Assembly: GCF_030704535.1 (NCBI RefSeq)
Contig: NC_081819.1
Span: forward strand, 18,448,001 to 18,512,000
Direction of reading: 5' to 3'
Length of the DNA: 64,000 bases
Origin: Vitis vinifera
Taxonomy: Eukaryota; Streptophyta; Magnoliopsida; Vitales; Vitaceae
Position numbers and translations under genes: made by a program. Shown piece after piece: positions 22,790 to 34,320 of the stretch. The notes under the pieces were generated by a model, which was not told the DNA's origin, did no database searches, and saw only the letters and a list, made by a program, of their open reading frames with translations. The number at the start of each line of letters is the position of its first letter. Position 1 is the stretch's first letter.

Positions 22790-25700
22790 AGATTCACTCT
22801 CATATGCGGTAAAAACTCATGAAAGCTGATGGATTCCTCTTTAGTTTACTCTTGAAGAAGATTTGAAATTGATTTGATCACGTATAACAAACAAAGTTAA
22901 CTTTAAGCCTTCCATGCAGTCTTTGGTATGAGGTAAGAGGCAAATGAGGTCAGCTAAAATGACCACGGCTATGGTTGTGGGTGTGGGAGCTACCACATCT
23001 CCGCCATACCATGTGAAACAATTATTCCATGCCATTTAAGAGAGAGTCGAAAGTTGCTTGCCTCTTTGCACACACTGGAAAATTTGGAGTGCTTCCAAGG
23101 ACAAATATCCACCTCTATTCTGCTTTGTCCTCTTCTCCGACCTGCCTGGCTGCCTCCTACTTCTTCAATTTCTGCAAAATAATAACCTATCTTATGGGAA
23201 CATTTATCTCCTCTCTCCATACTACTGGCCCCACCCACATCAACTTCCATCCAACCCACCTTTTTCATCACCTTTACCTTTCTTCCCCTCACTTTAATTA
23301 ATATGAAATCAACCCCACTATATTCTTTTAAGTTACTACTATGTTATCCTTCTCATAATTAAGGCTATGTATTACTTATTGATGTTGAACCCATCTATCA
23401 TATATCACAATCCATCATTTTACAAGTGTTATATTGACTTTGGCTACTTCTTACTAATTTCCCTACTTGTAATTCTTATTTTTGAAGGCATATTCACAGG
23501 AATTCGCTGAAGAGACCCTTTTGTCCACATGTTGGAGACATGGAGCTTATAATCAAAGTGGAAATGGGAATGACACAAAAACACATTTGAGCTGCCCCAA
23601 CCCTTTAGGTGGTGTGTAGCTTGATATGAAACCAAGACAAATTAACAAACCACAATAGGCTCCCTTTTTTTTTTCCTCTTTCATTTTCATCTGACAGACT
23701 ACTTGTCGAACAGTTTGAGCATTTTCATTGATGATGCTGACTGACACTAGTGTTTTCGTTCAACTTGGTGTTGATGTGCAAGTCATTTGTCTTTCCACCA
23801 TATTAAAAATATTTAGCTTTTAAAATATCTGTGTGTCTCCCCCCTGATCGAGTTCCAAATAGTATGGAAATTATATAATGGATTCATCCTCAATCACAAT
23901 TCAAGTATACAGCTCCAAGTGGAACACCTTCTTTTCATCTTAGTGCTGCTTTTTCTATAAGTTGACTTGTCAGTATCACCCCACCCATTCCCTCCTTAAC
24001 CCCCCTAATCCCTCCTTTTGTTTGTATTACCATTTCATCATGATCCACTTATTGTTTAATACATATGGGAAACCAAACTAATCAAAGCAATCTTTACTTT
24101 AAAAGACTTGTGTCAAATAATCATCATAGTTTGCATTAGTCGATAAATCAAGTTTTTAAGCAAATCCATCGTTTCACATGGTATTAAGATGGGTTAATAG
24201 ATAACTAATATGGTATTAGAATCCTCATTGAGCTTTAACCCAACTTTTGAATAGGCAGAACTATACATTGTTGATTTATTACTAAATAAACTAAAATTTT
24301 AGGTCTCTCTTGATAGCCTAATATAATATTAGACTCGTAATTTAAAATTATTAGGTCAATTTGTAACCTAATATTATATTGAGAAGAGTTTTAGTTTCTC
24401 GTTATATAGTGGAAGAGTATATTCTTTTGTTCCTCAGGTAATGTATGTTTGTGAGAAGAACCCCTCATCCTTCTCTCTTTGTTGCTGATAATAATAATAA
24501 TAATATAATTATTATTATATTATCACCTTAATATTTGAAAAGTCATGAGTTCAGACTCTTATCCCTATTCTTTAAATTAATATGCAAATCAAAAGAAGGG
24601 ATTTTATGAATCGGAGTGTCAAGGCTTTAAGTCAAGTAAATTGACGTAATCTATTTTATTACCTCATTATCTAACTAGTTAAGAAGTTATGTTCGAATGT
24701 CGTCACATGTAATAAGCAAGTCTATATAATCCTAGTTGTAACGTAGGGTGTTGAGGTATAACTTGTAGGTGTAACACAATTTGCGAAAATAATGTAAAGA
24801 TATATAGAAAATGGAGTTTTATCTTGAACAACAAATGAAAACAATAGACAATACTCAAGATCAGAAAAAATTATATGATGTCGTAAAAAGTGAAAATTAC
24901 CTTTACTCTGATATGACAATTTTTGGACTTTTGTCTTATATGATCTGTATCAACTTTAAATACAATATCGTCTATTAAAAAAATATTATAAACTGGATTG
25001 ATTCATTATCATTCTTAGAACATCTTGAGTAGCAAAGGGACTTTGTTTGGCCTAAGCAGAAAGATTATTAAAATCATCATTTGACACGTGTGATTGAATA
25101 AATGTATAGGATTTAAGGGATCAAAGGATTAGAAGCCTATGAGCAAATGAAATAAGGATATGATCCAATGAAGAACACCCAACACTTGAAAGGCTGGCCA
25201 CGTGCAAACAACTAGCCCTAGGGACCCATAACATAAAATCCAAGTATATTACCCTCCAACTCCAACTAGTTTTCTTATAATTTATTGTTGGACGGTAGTG
25301 CATGCAAAATGTAGTGGCGCTTCCAATAAGTTATGTAACACTTAATAAAATGAATCCTCTTTCAGGCTCACCCATTCAGCCCTCAGCCGCCACCACAATG
25401 GACAATTTAGGACAGGCCCCCTCTCCCAGGGCACCCTTACAAGAGGCCACACCTCCACCTCCACGTGAAACCACCACTCACTCTTTGTTTTTGGGTCTCC
25501 CTTGCAACCCCTATTAAATTTCCCTTACCAGTTACAACAAAAAGCTAAGGATTATTTTTTGACCCCTCCCCGCAACCTGCCCTACAAACTAGAGGACACT
25601 CTCCCTAGTCTGTCCCTTTCTGGACATTGGTATGGTGATGTCCAAGTTCACGTGTACATCACGTGATGTGGGCACCCCCTTTCATTAGGGTTTGGGGCCT

Positions 25701-28452
25701 CTATGCTGAGTCTTGCCCTAAATCCACATTTTTCTTTTGTTGTTATCCTCGCAATCCAACACCTTAACCACATTATGAGTGCTGAGTCGTCTGACTACCA
25801 TGCATGGTGTCAATTATTTCAATGGTGTCATGCTACGTCAGTTTCATACATGATTCCAAATCAAAATATTAGGGCTTGTCTGCTCTTTCTTTCTTTTTTT
25901 TCTGAGGATTCCATATATGTTTATAGTGATATGTTTTTTCTTGTCGTTTCGAAAAATGAAATATCGAAATTAATGATTCAAGCAAAATGACATGTTGTCA
26001 TGTTAATGTTGGAACCAATATCATATATATATACACATACTCTTATCAAGAAAATGATCAAACCATCAATCTATGTGATATTCACACTTTCTTTTCAGAA
26101 GAAAAACCTTCAACATTATTGATGGTACACCCAATGTATATAATTTCAAGATCAATGCACGTGTTTTTACTTAAATATCAGTATTCATGCCTATGAATAT
26201 TCTGCCTTTAATTCAGAACCTAAGTGTACCTAGCTTCCTATCAATATATGTTTACAAATTATTAAAAATTTCCTGTAATAAATGAACAAAATTGACCCAA
26301 GAAAAACAAGTTAGGGCTTTGTTTAGATACACTTTTTGTTTTTTTGTTTTTTAAAATAGAAACTTTTTTATAAAAAAATAAAAACTCTAAAGTATATTTT
26401 CAAAGTATATCGTGTTTGTTTTTTAGTTGAATAGAAAAAATCAAAATATTTGGCTTTTTCTATTCAGTTAAAAGTAACTTGTTAGTATAAACCAATATAA
26501 CTAAATCAAGTCTATTGATAAGTAAATTCACTTTAGTTATGTTGGTTGATATCAATAGGTTATTTTTAGTTGAACGAACATTACGTAAGTCTTTAGGAAT
26601 TACTATTTTTTATATTAATAGAAAATAGGAAGCGTATTTAGACCACTTTTCTTTTCCTTCTCTTGATTTTTTTCCTCCCTTTTTCAAAGAATCCAAGCCT
26701 AACACATTTCGTTTACATTTTAAATTTGTAATGGGTAGCGTGGGCCAATAGAATGGACAATTTAGAGAATATGGGATTACAAAATCCCCCAAGTGATGGT
26801 AACCCCAATGTCCCAATCTTGTCCTTTCTGTTCACGACCCAAACAAATCATGTTCAGAGAGTTGGGCCACCCTATTCCATAGACCTCTTAGATCATAAGT
26901 TTGGTCTATTAGGATAATAACAATAAATTTTAAAATCAAATATTGCAGTTGATGTGTTAAACTTTCAGTTTTTTCTGTATTTTAAATTTGCTTTTTTGGC
27001 TTGTCAATATTTCTTTATTAATTGTAATTTTGTATGTCTACTCAGTGACTGATGCCTAATCCCATCCTCAGAGGAACCCCCCTGTGTCATTCTCATTCCA
27101 TCTATGCCAAACATTGTTTAATCTGGCTAGAAAATGATGGATCTGTCTGTTACTTGAGGCAGAGGTAGCCTAACATTGTTGATGGTGACTAATGTGGTTT
27201 CGCTAAGAACATAATAACCGCTCAAGGTGTACAATGTAAGCATACTAGTTTAAAAGTTCCACATGACCATATGAATATACCCTATATCTCGTACAACTTA
27301 CGTTAATAAATTATGTATTTATAAAAATTTGCTTCTTCGACAGATTCAATAATTTGTAGTCTAGCTAGAGCGGTGTCTTTAACTTAAGAATCAGTTTGTT
27401 AAGGGAGAAGAGAAAGTCAATAATGGATATATACGAGTAATAGAGTATTAGGCATGGTGCATGCACATATACGTAGACAACGAAAGAAACAACAAAAAAA
27501 CAGCTCCTAACGGTTTCCACTAAGTTTTTGGTTTTATGTATGGTAGTGATTGTCCAAATCTCCCACTCATCACCCTAATGGTGGTTGATGGAGCTCCAAT
27601 CTTATTTAATATACTCATTACTATGTTATCTAATCATGATTAGAGTGACTAAAAGCGATGTTCTTCTAGACAATGCAATAAAAAAAGTCAAGAACAGACC
27701 ATATTTTCATCAAGCATCTACAAATTAGTTTTGTCATTATGGCATATTCAAAACATAATTATGTGGTTTGGTGTCAGGGGAAGAATTATTCTATTATTAA
27801 TCAGTCTAATCTTTTAGCCTTCAGGAGTGTCCCCTACAAATGTTTTTGTGCAATTTGACTTATTGCTTGGATCATACTGAAATATTTCTATGTGATTTTC
27901 ACCTAGATGCATTCTAAGCCTACCAATCTCACTACTTTAATCCCCACGTATGCCATCCTTTTTTATCAAATGCTAAATTAATTCTACCATATTTTCTGCA
28001 GATGATTTGTATCAGAGCTTTGAAGGTGATGTTTATGAAAATTTCTGCAAGGTCATTTCCTCTCTTTGATGGTCATAGCTTAGGTTTACAATGGATTTCT
28101 GAAGTTTCTGTAAGAATATCTTAAGTTTCCAGAAGTATGAAGATCAGTTTTACAATGGATTTCTTAGGACTCATTGTTTGGTTCTATGTTAATGTACAAC
28201 AGATTACTAGTTTACTCAGACTGAGAGTAAATGGTATGAATTTCGTACAACGATTTTCATCAGCAGACGTGTATAGTTTGTGCCTGAGTCGTCATCTAAT
28301 TCATACATAAGCAAAATTATCAGAGCATTTATTCATGAGACAGCTAATTGGAACATACATGTCCAACCCGGAAATCTGTTTGATACAGAGTCTTAAGTGA
28401 AAATGCTTTAACATGATGAAGAAACTAACCTGAAAATATGGAGCTAATCTGA
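22471..28452. other. Intergenic region between GA20ox and the HPR locus, no gene found
   Basis: About 6 kb. It contains the GA20ox 3' UTR, a CT/TA microsatellite and AT-rich DNA. At 26310-26640 a run with poly-T and self-complementary pieces (tttttagttgaatagaaaaa paired with tttttctattcagttaaaag) looks like a small foldback or MITE remnant. G-box-like cacgtg cores occur near 25190-25210, 25460 and 25650-25665. No coding exon or RNA gene is recognised. Confidence 0.45.
22715..22783 (+). repeat. Compound (CT)n(TA)n microsatellite in the GA20ox 3' region
   Basis: About 21 CT units run directly into about 13 TA units, roughly 245 bases after the GA20ox stop codon. It is a likely polymorphic marker and a possible part of the 3' UTR or its flank. 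Confidence 0.95.
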
Positions 28453-31234
28453 TTATTCATCCAAGACCGGAGAAAGTAAGGTTTTATTTGAGAAGAAAGC
28501 TTCCAAATTCCCCACCATAAGATCGTACAAGTCTGAAAAGGATTCTTGTGTAAAAACAGCCACATGTGGTGATAGCACAACATTGTCCAATGTGAACAGC
28601 TCCTTGGGCACATCAGGTTCATTCTCAAACACATCCAAACCAGCACCCCCTATCTCTCCTTGCACCAAACACTGCACCAGTTCCTTCTCATCAATGATAG
28701 CCCCACGTCCAATGTTGATGATGACTCCTTCCTTTCCCAATGCTTTCATGACTTCCTTGTTAATCATGTGGCGGGTTTCATCAGTTAATGCACAGCAAAT
28801 TATGAGGGCATTGCTATTGGCTGCAAGTTCACAGACATTTGAGTAGAAAGGGTAGGATATGTTTGCCTTCTTCCTCCTTGAGTTGTATAAGATAATGCAG
28901 CCAAAAGCTTCAAGTCTTTTTGCAACTTCTAAGCCAATGCTTCCTAGTCCAACAATCCCAACTCGCTTGCCTCCCAACTGAAATTATCAATTAATAATCA
29001 CTTAATTAAATTAGGAGGAACAAGCATTATATTTCAAGCATGTACGCATTTTGCTTGACATAAATTTTGCAATCAAAATTGAACATTTACAATATGAAAC
29101 GCTCAGTTAAGCAGAGTAGTAAAGGCATTGTGCACAGCATGGTAGACAAACAGCAAACTCAATGACCACAATTTCAGCAATTGTGATCAAGATTTGGCTT
29201 TTACAAGAGAAACCAGCTACTTGGGATTGCTAGCAAACTGGTAATTTTGAAAAAACCAAGAACAATTTTATGCTTATTTTACTGGTTCGATTCAAGTGTT
29301 GCTACTTAATGAAGAGACAATGCCTTAAATAATGATGGGTTTACTTTTGCCCTATATTTTGTTGTTTGTTCATTGTACATCTCTTTCCAAAAATTGTGTG
29401 CTATAAAGTAGGTAAGTAAAAAACAATGGCAAAGGCCCATTGTACTGTAGAACTCATAAGTCCAGAGAGATCTTTCATGACTCCTGAAGATAAAAAAACC
29501 TCACAAATTTTAAAAGCTATTCAGAATATATCAAATTACAGCTAACCCAAGTGAAGTTGTAATAAAGATAATCTAAATGAAACTGAATCTCAGAAGCCCA
29601 TCATGCTAAATCTGAGCTTGGCTAGGCCACAAAGCTTGAAGCAATCCAAGTTTTGTTGTGCTACCACAGCATCAGATTATCATTTCCTTAAGTCAGCGTT
29701 TGTTCCTAGATCTATTCTACATTATGGTATGCAATTCCAATACAGATAGTGGGGTGAATGAAACAAACAATGGAGACCATCAATCTTATAAATATGAAGA
29801 AATCCTGCATAATCCCCTTTTTCTTAGGGGTTAGGAAAAAATGAAGTTAGCACAGAAACATAAATTTCATTCTACTACACTTGTCATTCCTTTCAAACAA
29901 GCTTCTACTGGGTGTCTTTTCTTAAATCCTAGTTTCCAAACTGTAAGCAAAACCAAATCCATTTGTATGCCTACTGAAAATTTTCAATTAATGGAGAGAG
30001 ATGACCTTGAAACTGAGAGGATACTCTCTTTTCATTGGCCAAAATCCAGCACAAAGGAACCGATCTGCGGCCAAGACTTTCCGGTGAAGGTCAATGAAAA
30101 GGCCCATCGCCAAGTCAGCACCATCGGCTGACAAAACATTACTGCCACCAACGTTGATGACACTCAGGGAGATCAATGTGGTTGAAGCCAGAGGCGGTGG
30201 AGAGGACCAGCCGGAGAGAGGGAAGGAGAAGGAGGAAATTGGAGAGCGGGGAGAGCACAGGAGGACAGTTACAGAGTAGGCGTAAGTAGTGAGGCAAAGG
30301 TGTTTGGGGAGTGGAGACTCCCATGCCTAGAGTAATTGGAATTTTGGGGATAATTTGTGTTCGTAGGTGGAGAAGCGGAGTGGTGGTCTCACGATGAGGA
30401 CCTGCTTAAAGATCTTCAGTTTGTTCACCTCCCCTTGCAGAACAGGATTCGCATCTCTGGTCTCTTCTTCAACCTCTCATTTCTCCCCTGCTATATAATT
30501 CTAATATCGCATGTCTTTCCTGGTTTTAGGAAAATATTAAACCCTAATCCTACTGATCAAATCTTATTTAAAAATTGTCGCCCTTAATCCGTTGAAGCCA
30601 TTTCCTATCATTTTTAAGATCAAGCACAATATTTAAAAAGACATTTTGGAAAAACTTTCATACTGATTTCCATGCTTTTCAATAGGGTTTATTTGTGTTT
30701 TGATTTCAAACGCAGTATGGAAGAATATGTTCATTTAATTCAGATTTTATCCTATAAACATGGAAAACTGAAGAAAGAGATGACCTTGGAGCCCAAAGGA
30801 AAGTCCTTCTGGATTGGCCATAGGCCGGAGCGGACGAACCGATCACCGGCTGAGATTTTCTTGAGAACGTCGATGAAAAGTCCCACACCCATGTCGGCGC
30901 AATCTTCTGAGAGGATTTTCCCCGCGTTGGCGATGGAGATGCCTCGGCGGCGGCATTCTGGGAGGTCGATTTGGTTGAGGCCTACGGTGGTGGCGACGAC
31001 GAGTTGCAGAGAGGGGAGGTGGCGTAGGATGTCGGAGGTGATGGGGGAGCTGCTGGAGGAGACTACGGCCTTAACGGAATGGGCATGGGTAGTAAGGAAA
31101 AGGGTAGTGGGAAGCGGAGACTCCCATGCCTTGAGCAATTGGAATTTCGGGGAAAACTTGTACTGGAAATCAGAGAATAACGAAGGTGGTTTGAGGATGA
31201 GGAGCTGCGGAAGGGCTTCTTCTTCAGCTGCCAT
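28453..31234 (-). CDS. HPR3: Glyoxylate/hydroxypyruvate reductase, HPR3-like (two exons)
   Basis: On the minus strand exon 1 (31234-30785, 150 aa) joins exon 2 (28977-28453, 174 aa) in phase 0 to give 324 aa, matching the family length. The donor is AAG|GTCATC and the acceptor is a normal CAG. The start MAAEEEALPQ was preferred to an upstream in-frame ATG (31285) because it aligns with the start of the paralogous exon at 33633. It is a D-2-hydroxyacid dehydrogenase. The Rossmann motif GLGSIG is at 160-165, and an N-S-R at 182-184 after the second strand fits NADPH preference. Catalytic residues are R241 (NIGRG), E270 (DVFENEP) and H288 (SPHVAV). Members reduce hydroxypyruvate and glyoxylate outside the peroxisome as a photorespiratory side route. 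The 1.8 kb intron contains a decayed copy of exon 1, and a further intact exon 1 lies upstream. Confidence 0.9.
29999..30405 (-). pseudogene. Decayed extra copy of HPR exon 1 inside the HPR intron
   Basis: The minus strand shows a frameshifted relative of HPR exon 1. One frame reads FNHIDLPECH, and another reads ADLAMGLFIDLHRKVLAADRFL and GFWPMKREYPL, ending in FK followed by the same gtcatc donor context as the intact copies. Homology extends to about 30405 (PQTPLPH corresponding to ESPLPT). Frameshifts and a lost start make it non-coding. It is the middle of the locus and is transcribed within the intron of the intact gene. Confidence 0.85.
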
Positions 31235-31689
31235 TGATATGGTTCTCAGAAGAGGATTGAAGACTGATACAGCAGCCAAGTTCATCAACCATGACGGGAA
31301 AAGTTTGTTGAGAATGGATTGTCTTCTTCCTTGTGTAACTGAACTGACTCACTCCCCGCTCAGTTGATGGGTATGTGCTTTCGTCCCCACTCCACCCATT
31401 TCATGACGGCTTTAATTCAAATAAATATTAAGTGCAATTTTAATATTTATAAATATGTTTTAAAAAAAATTATTTATATAATTTTTTTTAAAGTGAAATT
31501 TTTTTATAATTGCTTAAAATTATTAAATAAGATTCAATTTTTTTATTTAATGGTAGTAAAATTAAGAATATTATTTTTTTTATTTACAAAATTTACATTA
31601 ATTTCAAACCAGTGTATGAAAAATCAATTCTCTCCTTATACTATTAAATAAAATTTTAATTTTAATTTTAAAAACATCTCTAACAGGAT

Positions 31690-32471
31690 GAGATCTTTTT
31701 TAAAACTCATTATGGATTTGGGACAGGTTGGGATATTGTTTTATCCCCATGTTTCAATTATATATAAAATTAATTTAATTCAAAATTTATTTTTATTATA
31801 TATATATATATAAATTAATAATAATAATAAAAATACTTTTTAATAAGTTATAAAAAATTGTAATATTTTAATTATTTATAAAATATATTTATTTTAATAT
31901 AATTAAAGAATTTAAAAAAAATTAAAACTTTTTCAAAAAAAGATGGATGTGTGTGAGAAATTTACAAACCCATCCCACCTAGCACATTTTTTTTTTTTTT
32001 TATGGGATAAAATATGAATTATTTTGAATAAATTAAACGGGTTTGGAATAGGGAAATCAACCCTAAGCCCATCCCTATTAAAACCACATATATAATTTCA
32101 AAAATGAATTTTTAAATTTTAAGACAATTTTACTTTTGAACTTTTCACGCTTTTATATATTTTTTTGTTTTCTATTTTATTTTATTTATTTATATAATTT
32201 TATTATTTTAAGATTATTAATTTATTAATAAAAAAAATAATAATTTATTATAATTAAAAATAATAAATTTAACGTGGCAACAAAAGCTACTTGGAACATT
32301 AGTTTGGATTTTACGATCTTGTTTTCCCACTAGCTATTTTTTCCCATAACCCTAGTATGTCAATCATGCACATTTAAAACTCGTTATGGGTTTGGGGCAG
32401 GTTCGGATATCGACTTGTCCCCCACCTACTCAAATTATATATAAAATTAATTTAATTTAAATTTTATTTTT

Positions 32472-32505
<34 letters not shown>

Positions 32506-33130
32506 TATTAATAATAAAAAAATACTTTGCAATAAGTTATAAAAAATTATAATTTTTTAATTATTTATAAAATATATTTATTTTAATATAATTAAAGAAT
32601 TTTAAAAAAATAAAGATGGAACACGTAAGAAAAATTTACATACCCACCTACCTGTCACATTTATTTGTTTATTTTTTTTAATGGGACAAAATGTGAATTA
32701 TTTTGAATAAATTAAACGGTTTTGGAATGGGAAATCAATCCTAAGCCCATCCCTATTAAAACCACATATACAATTTCAAAAATGATTTTTTAAACTACAA
32801 TTATCAAACAATGTTTTACTTTAGAATTATAACTGCATTTATAATTTTACTTTTGAATTGATTTCACTACGATTCAATTTTGAACTTTTCTCGCTTTTAT
32901 ATATATTTTTTTGTTTTCTATTTTATTTTATTTATTTATATAATTTTAATAGTTTAATAGTTTAATATTTTAATATTTTAATATTTTAAGATTATTAATT
33001 TATTAATAAATAAAATAATAATTTATTATAATTAAAAATAATAAATTTAACGTGGCAACAAAAGCGACCTGGAAAATTAGTTTGGATTTTCCGATTTTGT
33101 TTTCCCACCAGCTATTTTTTCCCAGAACCA
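31690..33130. repeat. Two tandem copies of an AT-rich repeat (about 31690-32350 and 32370-33130)
   Basis: The two halves share long near-identical stretches in the same order: gggacaggttgggatat versus gggcaggttcggatat, then attatatataaaattaattta, a TA-rich stretch, cccatccctattaaaaccacata, and finally attagtttggatttt followed by ccca(c)(t/c)agctattttttccca. They separate the two intact HPR first exons. Related sequence in the opposite orientation occurs at about 51425-51830 (gggtgagataagacaatacatgaaccc). This marks a dispersed, non-coding repeat family of unknown class. Confidence 0.8.
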
Positions 33131-33192
33131 TAGTTATCTCAATAATCCACATTTATAGAAAGATAAGGGTAATTTTGGGATAGAAAGATGAC

Positions 33193-33633
33193 CTTGGAGC
33201 CAAGAGGATAGTCTCCTCTGATCGGCCAGAGGCCGGCTCGAATAAACCGATCAGCGGCTGATATTTTTCGGAGAACGTCCATCAGAAGTCCGACCGCCAG
33301 GTCGGCGCAATCATCGGAGAAGATCTCTCCGGCGTTGGCGATGGAGATACTGCGGCGCCGGCACTCAGGGAGGTTGATGTGGTTGAGACCAGCGCTGGTG
33401 GTGACGATGAGTTGGAGGGAAGGTAGGTGGCGGAGGATGTCGGCCGTGATGGGAGTACTGCCCGAGCAGAGAACGGCCTTGACGGAAGCCGCATGGGTAG
33501 CAAGAAACTCAGCGGTGGGCAGTGGAGATTCCCAGGCTCTGAGGAAATGGAATTTCTGGGAGAATTGAGTTTCGAACAGAGTGAAAACTGGGGGTGGACG
33601 AAGAACTAAAACTTGCGGGAGCTGATCCGCCAT
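33193..33633 (-). CDS. Intact orphan/alternative first exon of an HPR-like reductase
   Basis: The minus-strand frame MADQLPQVLVLRPP to YPLGSK (147 aa) is an intact paralogue of HPR exon 1, ending in the same AAG|GTCATC donor. It contains the N-terminal substrate-binding part, including GLNHINLPECRRR and DCADLAVGLLMDVLRKI. No second exon exists between it and the next exon 1 at 31234. It would therefore have to splice 4.2 kb to the shared exon 2 at 28977, which is in the same phase, to make a full enzyme. Otherwise it reads into the intron and ends after 17 extra residues. Its reading frame shows no damage, which hints at selection. It could equally be a recent leftover of a partial tandem duplication. 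Confidence 0.75.
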
Positions 33634-34320
33634 GGACGATTATGGACGAAAGAAGGGCTAATTCACTATTGCGTATTCCAACAATCGAGGAATTGGTTGT
33701 TATTGGGATTTGGGAGTGATAGATTCCATTCCATGTGGCTTAGGATGTGACCATGCAAACCAGGTGGAATTCTTGTCGGTAGCTCCTGTCGTATCCCAAT
33801 GACCAAAATAAAAAATAATATAACTCATTTAATTATCAATTCTATTTAATAATTACATTAAATTAGATTTTATTTGAACTAATATAATTCATCAATTAGC
33901 ATGACATATTTAATTAAATTATATATAAGGGTAAGGGAGACTGTGCATGTGTCACCGAACATTAAGGTCTTATCCTCATCAAAGAAGATCCTGTGTGGTC
34001 AAATTACTTTATTTATTTACTCAACTATCTCAATAGATCAACTCTTAGAAGACATACTTGAGAATCCGAAAACCCAAAAGTTTTGACAATGGATCTCAGT
34101 ACATGTTCAAAGCATGAAAAACTGTAATGACAGATTACAGAGAAGGTTACATAAACCAGTGTTCTTCCTTTTACATCGGGAGGAGATCTGGCATGAACAC
34201 CAAAACCTGAAATACATGCTATATAACAATAACATAAAAGCTTGGAAGGGGCTCTATACATGCTGATAAAATCTTACCATAATTACATCTAAACCAACCT
34301 CAAGCAAAGCAAGGGACAAG
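33634..34320. other. Region between the HPR upstream exon and the URT1 end
   Basis: On the minus strand this would be the promoter side of the upstream HPR exon and, beyond it, the 3' UTR of the URT1-like gene (roughly 34080-34320). It is AT-rich and no separate gene is seen. Confidence 0.45.

Noticed and set aside
28009-28022. tttgtatcagagct, similar to a retrotransposon primer binding site (TGGTATCAGAGC)
   Set aside because: There is no long terminal repeat, polypurine tract or gag/pol sequence around it, so the similarity is probably chance.
30672-31367. A 231-codon plus-strand open frame
   Set aside because: It is the antisense of HPR exon 1. The minus strand shows clear D-2-hydroxyacid dehydrogenase sequence with a paralogue at 33.2-33.6 kb.
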